DNA from: Candidatus Hydrogenedentota bacterium
Lineage (GTDB): Bacteria; Hydrogenedentota; Hydrogenedentia; Hydrogenedentales; SLHB01
NCBI GenBank assembly: GCA_003557825.1
Contig: PWNM01000626.1
Span: 1-6,584 of the forward strand
Reading direction: 5' to 3'
Length of the DNA stretch: 6,584 bases
Positions 1 through 6,132 of the stretch are shown piece by piece. Every line of letters begins with the position of its first letter. The first letter of the stretch is position 1. The translations under genes were made by a program, and so were the position numbers. The notes beneath the pieces were generated by a model. That model was not told the DNA's origin and ran no database searches. It saw only the letters and a program-made list of their open reading frames with translations.

Positions 1-615
1 CGAAGCGATGCGATTTTGTGGGGTCCGATTGCCGCCTATGCGAAGTCGGTTCATCACAGGCCGGTTCGAATTCTGGATATTGCAACGGGGGCCGGAGATA
101 TCCCAATCCAGCTTTGGAAACGAGCCCAAAAGACGGGCCTCGCGGTACAGATTGATGCGTGTGATCGAAGCCCCCAAGCCATACAATTTGCTGAAGCGAA
201 ACGCAAGCGAGTAGGTGCGGGAGTCACGTTCTACACGGCGGATATCATCGCTGACGGTATTTCGGAGGAGTACGACATCATCACAAACTCCTTGTTCATG
301 CATCATATTGATCTAAGTTTGTCGGCGCGATTGTTGTCCAACTTGCGTGAAAAGGCTTCGATGATTATCGTTAGCGACTTGGAACGAAGCCGGATGGGTA
401 TGCTGCTCGCGTATATTGCCTGCAATGCTCTCAGTCGTTCGCCTGTGGTTCGGTACGACGGCCCGCGTTCCGTAGCGGCGGCCCATACCATTCCTGAGTT
501 CCAACGCTTGGTTTCATCCGTCGGTATGGATGACGCTCAGTTTACGCGGCATTGGCCCATGCGGTTTCGAATGGTCTGGAGGAAGTACGCCAATGGCCAT
601 GACCCCAACTCTTGA
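1..615 (+). CDS. Class I SAM-dependent methyltransferase, C-terminal part (5' end outside window)
   Basis: Reading frame 1 is open from the first base to the TGA at 613-615, about 204 residues, so the gene starts upstream of the window. A TTG at 16 could be read as a start but is very unlikely: the frame runs on upstream and there is no ribosome binding site. The glycine-rich SAM-binding motif I is visible as LDIATGAGDIP around residues 25-35. It is followed by an acidic strand end (DACDRSP), a TADI segment, and a motif-IV-like stretch NSLFMHHI. Near the C-terminus RYDGPRSVAAAHT resembles the DGPxSV segment I associate with methyltransferases encoded beside type III polyketide synthases. Family knowledge says such enzymes O- or C-methylate small molecules. 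I infer that the substrate is the ring made by the PKS two genes downstream. The last 23 bases overlap the next gene. Bases 241-420 are about 47% GC by hand count, clearly lower than later genes. Confidence 0.88.
   Translation, partial: RSDAILWGPIAAYAKSVHHRPVRILDIATGAGDIPIQLWKRAQKTGLAVQIDACDRSPQAIQFAEAKRKRVGAGVTFYTADIIADGISEEYDIITNSLFMHHIDLSLSARLLSNLREKASMIIVSDLERSRMGMLLAYIACNALSRSPVVRYDGPRSVAAAHTIPEFQRLVSSVGMDDAQFTRHWPMRFRMVWRKYANGHDPNS
578..583 (+). promoter_or_regulatory. Ribosome binding site for the FAD oxidoreductase
   Basis: GGAGGA lies 9 bases before the ATG at 593, inside the end of the methyltransferase gene. It decides the start: the longer frame beginning with ATG at 530 has no comparable site and would add 21 residues ahead of the dinucleotide fold. 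A second ATG at 599 is possible but less well spaced. Confidence 0.75.
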
Positions 616-1771
616 TGTTCTTGAGGCAGCCGCACATCGCTGGGATGCGCTTGTAGTCGGCGCAGGCTGTGCGGGAACAATGGCGGCTAGAGAGCTGGCG
701 CGTCGCGGGCTGGAGGTGCTTCTTGTAGACAAGGCGTCGTTTCCCCGCAACAAAGTCTGCGGCTGTTGCCTCAACCGCCGCGCCATGGAGGCATTGGAAA
801 GGGCGGGAATAGACAACATACTCGCTTCGCAAGGCGCAGTGCCCCTTAACGAATTGCGCATTGCTGCCGACGGTCGGGTTGCCTCCATTCCTCTGCCCCG
901 CCACGCTGCCCTTTCCCGTGAACGACTCGATTCGGCTCTGGTTACGGAAGGGATTCAGGCGGGCGTTCATTTTCTGCCCGATCACCGCGTAACCATGGAA
1001 AGCGCCTCGGATACCCACAGAACCGTCTTGGTGACGCGCCAGGGCCTTTCGTCGAAGATTGAAGCCAGGCTGGTCGTGGCTGCGGACGGACTGGGCGGCC
1101 AGTTATTCAAACATTCGGACGCCATCCAATCGCAAACAAAAAGCGACGCCCGGATCGGCGCAGGCGCGATGTACGCCGAGGCCCCAGCCTATTATGAGTC
1201 GGAACGCGTCTACATGGCCTGCGGAACGGGTGGCTATGTAGGCTTGGTACGGATTGAGGATGGACGGCTCGATGTGGCGGCTGCCTTTGATTCGGAATAC
1301 GTAAAGGCCTGCGGAGGATTGGCCAACGCGGCCAATAGGATCCTCGAAACTGCGGGGTTTCCGGTTCTGCCCGCTGATGGGGCAGTCTGGAAGGGGACGC
1401 CCGCGTTGACCCGCCGCTCCACGGCGCTCTCGGCCCATCGAGCGCTGATCGTAGGAGATGCCGCCGGATACGTGGAGCCCTTTACGGGCGAAGGTATGGC
1501 CTGGGCGTTAACATCCGGATATGCCATTGCGCCCATTGCCGCCGCATGTGTTCGGGAATTTTCCCCACAAACGGCCGCCGCATGGGACACCCTTCACCGT
1601 CGCATTGTCCGACGACGTCAAGCAAGTTGTAAAGCCGTAGCGTTCGCTATGCGGCGTCCACGTTTCATTGCCGGTATTCTGCCGATGCTGCGCTGCGCGC
1701 CTGCTGTTGTAACGCCCTTTCTCCGGGCAATGAACGCCCCCTTACAAGGCGAATGGAGTCCGAGACCATGA
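593..1771 (+). CDS. FAD-dependent oxidoreductase, geranylgeranyl-reductase-like family
   Basis: This 392-residue flavoprotein starts with the Rossmann signature VVGAGCAGTMAARE at residues 21-34, ending in an acidic residue (VDKASFPRNK, Asp46) expected to bind the adenosine ribose. Next comes the cysteine-rich KVCGCCLN (55-61), then VVAADGLGG (162-169), which fits the internal DG motif, and finally the second FAD motif GDAAGYVEPFTGEGMAWAL near 288-306. This order and the length of about 390 fit the geranylgeranyl reductase/aromatic hydroxylase superfamily. The chemistry is either hydride reduction of a double bond or hydroxylation of an aromatic ring; sequence alone does not settle it. No signal peptide is seen, so it is probably cytosolic, and hydrophobic C-terminal stretches could allow membrane association. 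It overlaps the methyltransferase by 23 bases and shares ATGA with the PKS. I infer that it tailors the polyketide, as the flavoprotein SrsC does in Streptomyces griseus. Confidence 0.9.
   Translation: MAMTPTLDVLEAAAHRWDALVVGAGCAGTMAARELARRGLEVLLVDKASFPRNKVCGCCLNRRAMEALERAGIDNILASQGAVPLNELRIAADGRVASIPLPRHAALSRERLDSALVTEGIQAGVHFLPDHRVTMESASDTHRTVLVTRQGLSSKIEARLVVAADGLGGQLFKHSDAIQSQTKSDARIGAGAMYAEAPAYYESERVYMACGTGGYVGLVRIEDGRLDVAAAFDSEYVKACGGLANAANRILETAGFPVLPADGAVWKGTPALTRRSTALSAHRALIVGDAAGYVEPFTGEGMAWALTSGYAIAPIAAACVREFSPQTAAAWDTLHRRIVRRRQASCKAVAFAMRRPRFIAGILPMLRCAPAVVTPFLRAMNAPLQGEWSPRP
1755..1758 (+). promoter_or_regulatory. Ribosome binding site for the type III PKS
   Basis: GGAG sits 9 bases before the ATG at 1768, which overlaps the TGA of the oxidoreductase as ATGA. 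This favours 1768 over the ATG at 1753, whose upstream bases (TTACAAGGCGA) hold only a weak AAGG. Translation of the PKS is probably coupled to that of the oxidoreductase. Confidence 0.65.
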
Positions 1772-2871
1772 AAATGCTGATTGCCGGCATGGGTACCGCC
1801 TTGCCCGAATATGCGATTGCCACAGACGAGGCGCTGGAGTATGCCGAAGCGATCCATGGCGCTGGGGGCGCCAGTGATACTGACCTTCGCCGCATGCGCA
1901 TTTTGTACCGCCGGTCAGGAGTGGAAAAGCGGCATAGCGTGGTGCTTGGCCCGAAAGGCTCGGCAACGCGGCAGGAGTTTTACCCGCTGCCGTTAAACGG
2001 CAATGCCCATGGCCCTGCCCTCGGAAAGCGCATGGGCATGTATGAACAAGAGGCGCTCCCCTTGGCGCTGCGAGCGGCAAGCGACGCCTTGGATGAGTCC
2101 GGCACATCATCCTATGACATTACCCATCTTGTCACCGTATCATGCACGGGCTTCGCAGCCCCGGGTGTGGATATCGGCTTGATGACGGCGCTCGGACTCC
2201 GTCCTACTGTCGAGCGCACCCATGTCGGTTTCATGGGGTGCCACGGCGCGCTGAACGGATTACGGGTTGCCCGGAGTTATGCGGAAAACTCCCCCAATGC
2301 CAGGGTATTGCTCGTCTGCGTGGAACTATGCAGTCTCCATTATCATTATCAAGCCGACGCCGGCCAGATGGTGGCCAATGCGCTTTTCGCCGATGGGGCC
2401 GCCGCGGTGGTGGGCGTGCCGGTTCCCGATGATGCGGACGATTCCGGCTCGTGGCGTGTTGCCGCAACGGGTTCGTGTCTAATACCGGACTCGCAGGAAG
2501 ACATGTCGTGGCGCATAACGGATCACGGTTTCGTGATGACGCTATCCCCCCGTGTCCCTTCCCTAATCGAAGGGCATCTTCAACCCTGGCTGAATGAATG
2601 GCTTTCGGATTATGGACTAACGGCGACCGAAATTGGGTCCTGGGCGGTTCACCCCGGTGGGCCCCGCATCCTCGAGGCGGTACAGAGCGCCCTTGGAACA
2701 ACCAGGGAGAGCTTTTCCGCCTCCAATGAGATACTGCGCATGTACGGAAACATGTCTTCACCCACGTTATTGTTCATTATTCAGCGATTACGTACGCAGA
2801 GGGAGGCGCTGCCCTGCGTATGTCTCGGATTCGGCCCCGGACTCATGGCGGAGGCCTCATTGCTGGCATAG
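1768..2871 (+). CDS. Type III polyketide synthase (chalcone/stilbene synthase family)
   Basis: The 367-residue protein has the usual length for a bacterial type III PKS. All three catalytic residues of the family are visible: the nucleophile Cys158 in VGFMGCHGAL, His295 in WAVHPGGPRI, and Asn328 in MYGNMSSPTL. The C-terminal loop GFGPGLMAEASLL is the GFGPG signature, and VSCTGFAAPGVD near 124-135 is the conserved segment lining the active site. These enzymes are homodimers that extend an acyl-CoA starter with malonyl-CoA without a carrier protein and then cyclise it. Bacterial members make alkylresorcinols, alkylpyrones, phloroglucinols or tetrahydroxynaphthalene; starter, chain length and ring type are not readable by eye. 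It is the last gene of the methyltransferase-oxidoreductase-PKS operon. The start at 1768 was chosen for the ATGA overlap and GGAG site; starting at 1753 would add five residues. Confidence 0.95.
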   Translation: MKMLIAGMGTALPEYAIATDEALEYAEAIHGAGGASDTDLRRMRILYRRSGVEKRHSVVLGPKGSATRQEFYPLPLNGNAHGPALGKRMGMYEQEALPLALRAASDALDESGTSSYDITHLVTVSCTGFAAPGVDIGLMTALGLRPTVERTHVGFMGCHGALNGLRVARSYAENSPNARVLLVCVELCSLHYHYQADAGQMVANALFADGAAAVVGVPVPDDADDSGSWRVAATGSCLIPDSQEDMSWRITDHGFVMTLSPRVPSLIEGHLQPWLNEWLSDYGLTATEIGSWAVHPGGPRILEAVQSALGTTRESFSASNEILRMYGNMSSPTLLFIIQRLRTQREALPCVCLGFGPGLMAEASLLA

Positions 2872-2923
2872 CCCGTCGACCGGGGCGATTTCAGCTTGGC
2901 TTTGCCAACCATTCATTGAAATG

Positions 2924-2952
2924 TGCGCAGGCCGGGAGAAATGTGCTATGTT
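2924..2952 (+). promoter_or_regulatory. Weak extended -10 promoter candidate for the barrel gene
   Basis: TGCTATGTT at 2944-2952 matches an extended -10 (TGn followed by TATGTT, four of six consensus bases). Seventeen bases before the hexamer is TGCGCA (2924-2929), only a three-of-six match to TTGACA. Transcription would start near 2959, leaving a leader of about 60 bases. A better -35-like TTGAAA at 2916 is 25 bases away, too far. This is a suggestion only. Confidence 0.27.
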
Positions 2953-3003
2953 TTCGACGATTGGCGCGGCGTGGGGCTGCGCTCAATGGGGAATATCACA
3001 CAC

Positions 3004-3009
3004 GGGGGA
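3004..3009 (+). promoter_or_regulatory. Ribosome binding site for the barrel gene
   Basis: GGGGGA lies 8 bases before the ATG at 3018. It places the start exactly at a typical signal peptide (MKTR then a hydrophobic run). The frame is open back to ATG 2820 inside the PKS gene, but that extension would bury the signal peptide and has no supporting site. Confidence 0.7.
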
Positions 3010-3017
3010 ACCTCGCC

Positions 3018-4634
3018 ATGAAGACACGTCTCATTGGGGTTCTGGTGGCGGCGCTGATCGTAACGGCGTTGCCCATCGGAGCAGAACTGCAAAACGTCCA
3101 AGTAGGCGGCGAACTGCGCATTCGTTACAACTACATTGTCAACAACTACGACACGCCGGGCATGATGGCCGTTCGTTGGCCCGCCTTGCCGCCCGTCAAC
3201 TGGCTGCCGGGACGGCCCGTAGGCGATGCCGTTTCGGCAATGGTCTCCGGATGGAATCCGGCGGCGGTTCGGAACAACGGCCTCGGCATCCTGAGCCCCT
3301 ATTCATGGGACAGCCGGAACCACACGGCCGACTTTTTCGAGCAACGGACCCGGCTCAATGTCAGTGCCGATTTCACCCAGGGTGTCAGCGCCTTTATCGA
3401 GTTCGACTCCTATGGAAACTGGGGCTCGGATTTCCGGTCGGACTACATCACCGGTCGGGATTTTATCGGCAGCTCGGATGTTCAGCTTTTCCAGGCCTAT
3501 GTCCAAGCCGAAAACCTGTTCGACTTGCCGCTGCGTCTGCGGGTAGGTCGACAGGAACTCAAGTTCGGCAACGAGTGGCTCATTGGCAACAAGGACAACG
3601 GCCCGTACTTTCCGGGACTCTCGTTTGACGCCCTGCGCCTCACCTATGCGAACGAGGTGGCCAGCCTCGATGCATGGGCCGCCCAGCTCGCCGACACAGG
3701 CGTGACCGAGCAAGATGGCGATGTCTGGTTCTATGGCCTTTATGGTAGCTATATGGGCATCGAAGATTGGACTCTTGACGCCTACTGGTTGTGGCTGCGC
3801 GACCCCCGTCGCCTTGCCGATACGAACTTCCCGTGGTTCGTCGAATGGGTCGAGGATCTGTTCGGCCTCGATGACTATGGCACGACCAACCTGCACACCA
3901 TCGGTCTGCGGGCAGCGGGCGGATTCGCCGGATTTGATGTCCAGGCAGAGGCCGCGTATCAGTTTGGCGATGCCGACCGGATTGGCTATATCTTCAAGCC
4001 CGGTTTGTACGGAGACAACAACGCCTCCTTCAGCAACTGGGGCGGAACCGTCGAGGTGGGGTACACCTTTGACGCCGCGACCCGGCCCCGCTTGTATCTC
4101 GGCTTTGACTACTACGGCGGTGAGGACAATCGGGACATCAACTTCTGGGAATGGATTTCGCCCTTCAACCGGCCCAAAGCAAGCGTCAGCTTCAATCGCT
4201 TGTTCTCGGATCGCATGTACAGCGGTTTCATCGACTTGAACAACGACATGTCCAACGTATGGGTTGGCCGGGGCGGCGTCAACCTTGTCCCGACGGAATC
4301 CACGTTTGTGGTGTTTGACATCTCGTATTTCGAAACGCTGAACGCGTTCCACGCGCCCGTCTCGTTTGATGTGGGTAGGTTCCGCATTCCGGTTGCTCCG
4401 GCTTTGAGCTTCTGGACGACTCGCAACGACAAGGACCTCGGGTGGCAGTTCACGCTCTTCGGCCTCTACAACTATACGGAGGACCTGAGCTTCCAGGCCC
4501 AGATCTCGCACCTGCTGGTGGGTGACGGTCTCACCGACGGCAGCTTCATCGGATGGAATGGCCTGTTGTCGAGCCAGGGCACCGGCAGCAACGATGGAAC
4601 GTACATCACGGTCGAGACTCGCTTGAACTTCTAG
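3018..4634 (+). CDS. Outer-membrane beta-barrel porin, alginate-export (AlgE-like) family
   Basis: The 538-residue protein opens with a Sec signal peptide: MKTR, a hydrophobic core at residues 5-20, and a likely cleavage after Ala22 (PIGA-ELQ). The mature protein is rich in alternating aromatic/polar strands ending in short turns, and it ends in TVETRLNF; a terminal Phe is the usual signal for the BAM assembly machinery. The segments FFEQRTRLNVSADF (106-119), VGRQELKFGNEWLIG (176-190) and LSFDALRLTY (201-210) match the pattern I know from alginate export domain proteins (GRQEL...G...L.G...RSFDG.RL). I therefore place it in that family. Members form large barrels that pass anionic polysaccharides or other solutes. 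No alginate genes are visible, so the substrate is unknown. Whether it serves the PKS product is open; the 146-base gap and its own ribosome binding site suggest a separate unit. A strong terminator follows 22 bases after the stop. Confidence 0.85.
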   Translation: MKTRLIGVLVAALIVTALPIGAELQNVQVGGELRIRYNYIVNNYDTPGMMAVRWPALPPVNWLPGRPVGDAVSAMVSGWNPAAVRNNGLGILSPYSWDSRNHTADFFEQRTRLNVSADFTQGVSAFIEFDSYGNWGSDFRSDYITGRDFIGSSDVQLFQAYVQAENLFDLPLRLRVGRQELKFGNEWLIGNKDNGPYFPGLSFDALRLTYANEVASLDAWAAQLADTGVTEQDGDVWFYGLYGSYMGIEDWTLDAYWLWLRDPRRLADTNFPWFVEWVEDLFGLDDYGTTNLHTIGLRAAGGFAGFDVQAEAAYQFGDADRIGYIFKPGLYGDNNASFSNWGGTVEVGYTFDAATRPRLYLGFDYYGGEDNRDINFWEWISPFNRPKASVSFNRLFSDRMYSGFIDLNNDMSNVWVGRGGVNLVPTESTFVVFDISYFETLNAFHAPVSFDVGRFRIPVAPALSFWTTRNDKDLGWQFTLFGLYNYTEDLSFQAQISHLLVGDGLTDGSFIGWNGLLSSQGTGSNDGTYITVETRLNF

Positions 4635-4656
4635 CGCGCAGACCTAAGCACTATAT

Positions 4657-4701
4657 CCAGGCCCGTGTCTCCCAGACGGAGACACGGGCCTGGTTTGTGT
4701 T
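4657..4701 (+). terminator. Intrinsic terminator after the barrel gene
   Basis: A perfect 16-bp inverted repeat, CCAGGCCCGTGTCTCC at 4657-4672 and its complement at 4678-4693, encloses the loop CAGAC. It is followed by TTTGTGTT, an imperfect T-run. It lies 22 bases after the stop codon, as expected for a Rho-independent terminator of the + strand gene. On the other strand the stem is followed by TATAGTGC, so it is less likely to stop transcripts arriving from the convergent gene by slippage alone, although the stem forms in either RNA. Confidence 0.88.
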
Positions 4702-4719
4702 AGGCTTTTCGGCCGATTT

Positions 4720-4742
4720 CAAAAATGTGCTTCAGAAACATT
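4720..4742 (-). terminator. Weak terminator candidate for the PHP gene
   Basis: Read on the - strand, AATGT (4742-4738) and ACATT (4728-4724) can pair as a 5-bp, AT-rich stem around a 9-base loop, followed by a short T-run (4723-4721). It lies about 50 bases after the stop of the PHP-domain gene. The stem is short, so this is tentative; the strong hairpin at 4657-4693 may act for both strands instead. Confidence 0.22.
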
Positions 4743-4790
4743 ATGGCACTGCTGTGGCCCTGTTTCGATTTGGACACAGCTGGCGCGTCT

Positions 4791-6041
4791 CTATGCCATT
4801 TCGATCCCAAAGGGATTGGTAAAGGTCCGGTGAGTCCCTTTATCATCGCTGCGACGAAGCTCGGCCCGGACGTAGTTCCGTATATAGGGCGTGTCGCGAA
4901 TATTAAGCGTTTCGCCGAAATGGACCACCTCGCCCTGGGGCCAGGGTTCGTCGCTGGTCTGGTAGTCATCCACCGGTTCGAGGGAAACAGGCGCGGAGAT
5001 CCATGCGATCTGGTCGTAATCCTGTCCGTGGATCTGAATGGTTTCGCCGGCGTCGTCCACCTCGATAGCTTCGATACGGGGAAAGGCGATTCGATCGGGG
5101 TCTTCCTGGGTGTAGTCGAGGTGATGACTCGATTTGCAGAAGTAGAACTGCCCCGTTGCCATGGCTTGCCGCGCCGAGGTGTTGGTGAGCTCGGGTAAGA
5201 CAAACACGCTATAGCTCTCTCGTGCCCGGTCCAGATGATGCATGTCATCGGTCCCAAAACCCCAGATGGGCCGATTGGGCATAAACCGCACAAGAAGCTG
5301 ATCCCAAAGCCCTTCGTCATAGGATTCATGCTGAGCGCCGCAATTGGTCACTTCGATGCCGACAAGGCAATCCGGGCTATTGGTCAGGTAACGCTCGATG
5401 TACCAGTCAAGGGGTCTGCGTTCCCAAGTCGGTGGACTTGACCACCAGGGATGGTCCAGAATGGCCAGACCATTACGTTCACGTACGGCTTCGATAATGT
5501 CATCTTCCCACATGGGGTTCCCGTCCGCGTCGGCCGTACCGTTCTCTTTCCAAAGGCCAAAATCGTTGAAATAGCTGTTGATGTGATGGCGGCCGGTGAG
5601 CTCGTTTGAGACGATGCCGACCATGTCCAAGGCAGGAGGATCCTCGCTGCCGTAATCGGACCAAGGCCATGTGGGGTTAGCGGGATAGTTGTCCGGCAAG
5701 GGCTCTTCCGGGTAAGGGCTGGCCGCTTCTTCGGGCAGATTCCCCGCGACTACCTGACGATTGGGCTCGAAGAAGTCGTGATCGCTGATGGCCATGATAT
5801 CGTACCCGGCTCGGCGATAGCCGCGGATGACCCTATCCGGCATCTGAAAGCCATCGCTCTGGAGGGTGTGCAGATGCAACGCGGCCTTGTGGTGTTTGAA
5901 CGTTTCCCAGTCGACCGCCTCATAGGGATTAACAATCGCCTTGACGGCCTGGCGCTCCTCGCCTCGCCCGCTGAATGGGAAGGTTAGCGACGCCGCTCCT
6001 GTGATGAGTAAAAACTCCCGTCGTGTCGGTTTCCATGCCAT
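4791..6041 (-). CDS. Tat-exported PHP-domain metal-dependent phosphoesterase
   Basis: The 416-residue protein begins with a twin-arginine signal, TRREFLL at residues 6-12, followed by a moderately hydrophobic stretch to about residue 23. It should be exported folded, probably with metals bound. PHP-family metal ligands are visible in order: HLHT (His56, His58), SDG (Asp63), ISDHDF (Asp87, His88), NEL (Glu147), HH (152-153), LDHPWW (His197) and GTDDMHH (265-269). These match the conserved histidine/aspartate motifs of the PHP fold, which binds two or three metal ions and hydrolyses phosphoester bonds. The C-terminal 110 residues (IEVDDAGETIQI ... YVRAELRR ... FTNPFG) form the beta-rich tail common in exported PHP proteins. 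The substrate is unknown; an exported nucleotide, sugar-phosphate or lipid-phosphate target is possible. AGGAG at 6049-6053 lies 7 bases before the ATG. Convergent with the barrel gene. Confidence 0.87.
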   Translation of the reverse strand: MAWKPTRREFLLITGAASLTFPFSGRGEERQAVKAIVNPYEAVDWETFKHHKAALHLHTLQSDGFQMPDRVIRGYRRAGYDIMAISDHDFFEPNRQVVAGNLPEEAASPYPEEPLPDNYPANPTWPWSDYGSEDPPALDMVGIVSNELTGRHHINSYFNDFGLWKENGTADADGNPMWEDDIIEAVRERNGLAILDHPWWSSPPTWERRPLDWYIERYLTNSPDCLVGIEVTNCGAQHESYDEGLWDQLLVRFMPNRPIWGFGTDDMHHLDRARESYSVFVLPELTNTSARQAMATGQFYFCKSSHHLDYTQEDPDRIAFPRIEAIEVDDAGETIQIHGQDYDQIAWISAPVSLEPVDDYQTSDEPWPQGEVVHFGETLNIRDTPYIRNYVRAELRRSDDKGTHRTFTNPFGIEMA

Positions 6042-6048
6042 GGTTTGT

Positions 6049-6053
6049 CTCCT
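6049..6053 (-). promoter_or_regulatory. Ribosome binding site for the PHP-domain gene
   Basis: On the - strand AGGAG (6053-6049) lies 7 bases before the ATG at 6041. It confirms the start that gives the Tat signal at residues 6-12. Confidence 0.75.
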
Positions 6054-6098
6054 CGCTTCTTGTTATCCCATACGCCATCCGTATCATGCCTTTGGAAC

Positions 6099-6127
6099 AG
6101 GCTAGTGCATGGCCGTCATTTTGTCAA
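6099..6127 (-). promoter_or_regulatory. Sigma-70-type promoter candidate for the PHP-domain gene
   Basis: On the - strand a perfect TTGACA (6127-6122) is followed after exactly 17 bases by TAGCCT (6104-6099), which keeps the first two and last bases of TATAAT. It starts five bases after the stop of the upstream gene and would give a leader of about 50 bases. The -10 match is only three of six, so the call rests mainly on the -35 box and spacing. Confidence 0.45.
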
Positions 6128-6132
6128 TCTCG

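Larger units (their letters stand above)
2872..3017. other. Intergenic spacer between PKS and outer-membrane barrel gene
   Basis: These 146 bases separate the PKS operon from the barrel gene. They contain one weak extended -10 candidate near 2944-2952 and the ribosome binding site at 3004-3009. TTGGC-TTT-GCCAA (2896-2908) is a 5-bp hairpin without a T-run and is too weak to be called a terminator. An open frame crosses the spacer into the barrel gene but its N-terminal residues look non-coding. No small gene is apparent. Confidence 0.6.

Noticed and set aside
530..592. Upstream start for the FAD oxidoreductase.
   Set aside because: It adds 21 residues before a canonical N-terminal dinucleotide fold and lacks a ribosome binding site; GGAGGA points to 593.
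2896..2908. TTGGC-TTT-GCCAA hairpin after the PKS gene as a terminator.
   Set aside because: A stem of only 5 bp with no T-run is too weak to separate the PKS operon from the barrel gene.
2820..3017. N-terminal extension of the barrel gene back to an ATG inside the PKS gene.
   Set aside because: The signal peptide begins at 3018 with its own ribosome binding site, and the extension would place 66 unlike residues before it.
2633..3628. A 331-codon + strand frame spanning the PKS end, the spacer and the barrel start.
   Set aside because: Its translation is rich in Arg, Ser and Pro with no motif, and it overlaps two clear genes in other frames.
3303..4511. A 402-codon open frame on the - strand, opposite the barrel gene.
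   Set aside because: It lies wholly within the well-supported barrel gene, has no recognisable domain and no ribosome binding site that I see. Long antisense frames are common opposite GC-biased genes.
4725..5198. A 157-codon + strand frame opposite the end of the PHP gene.
   Set aside because: It is a shadow of the PHP coding strand; the - strand frame carries all the family motifs.
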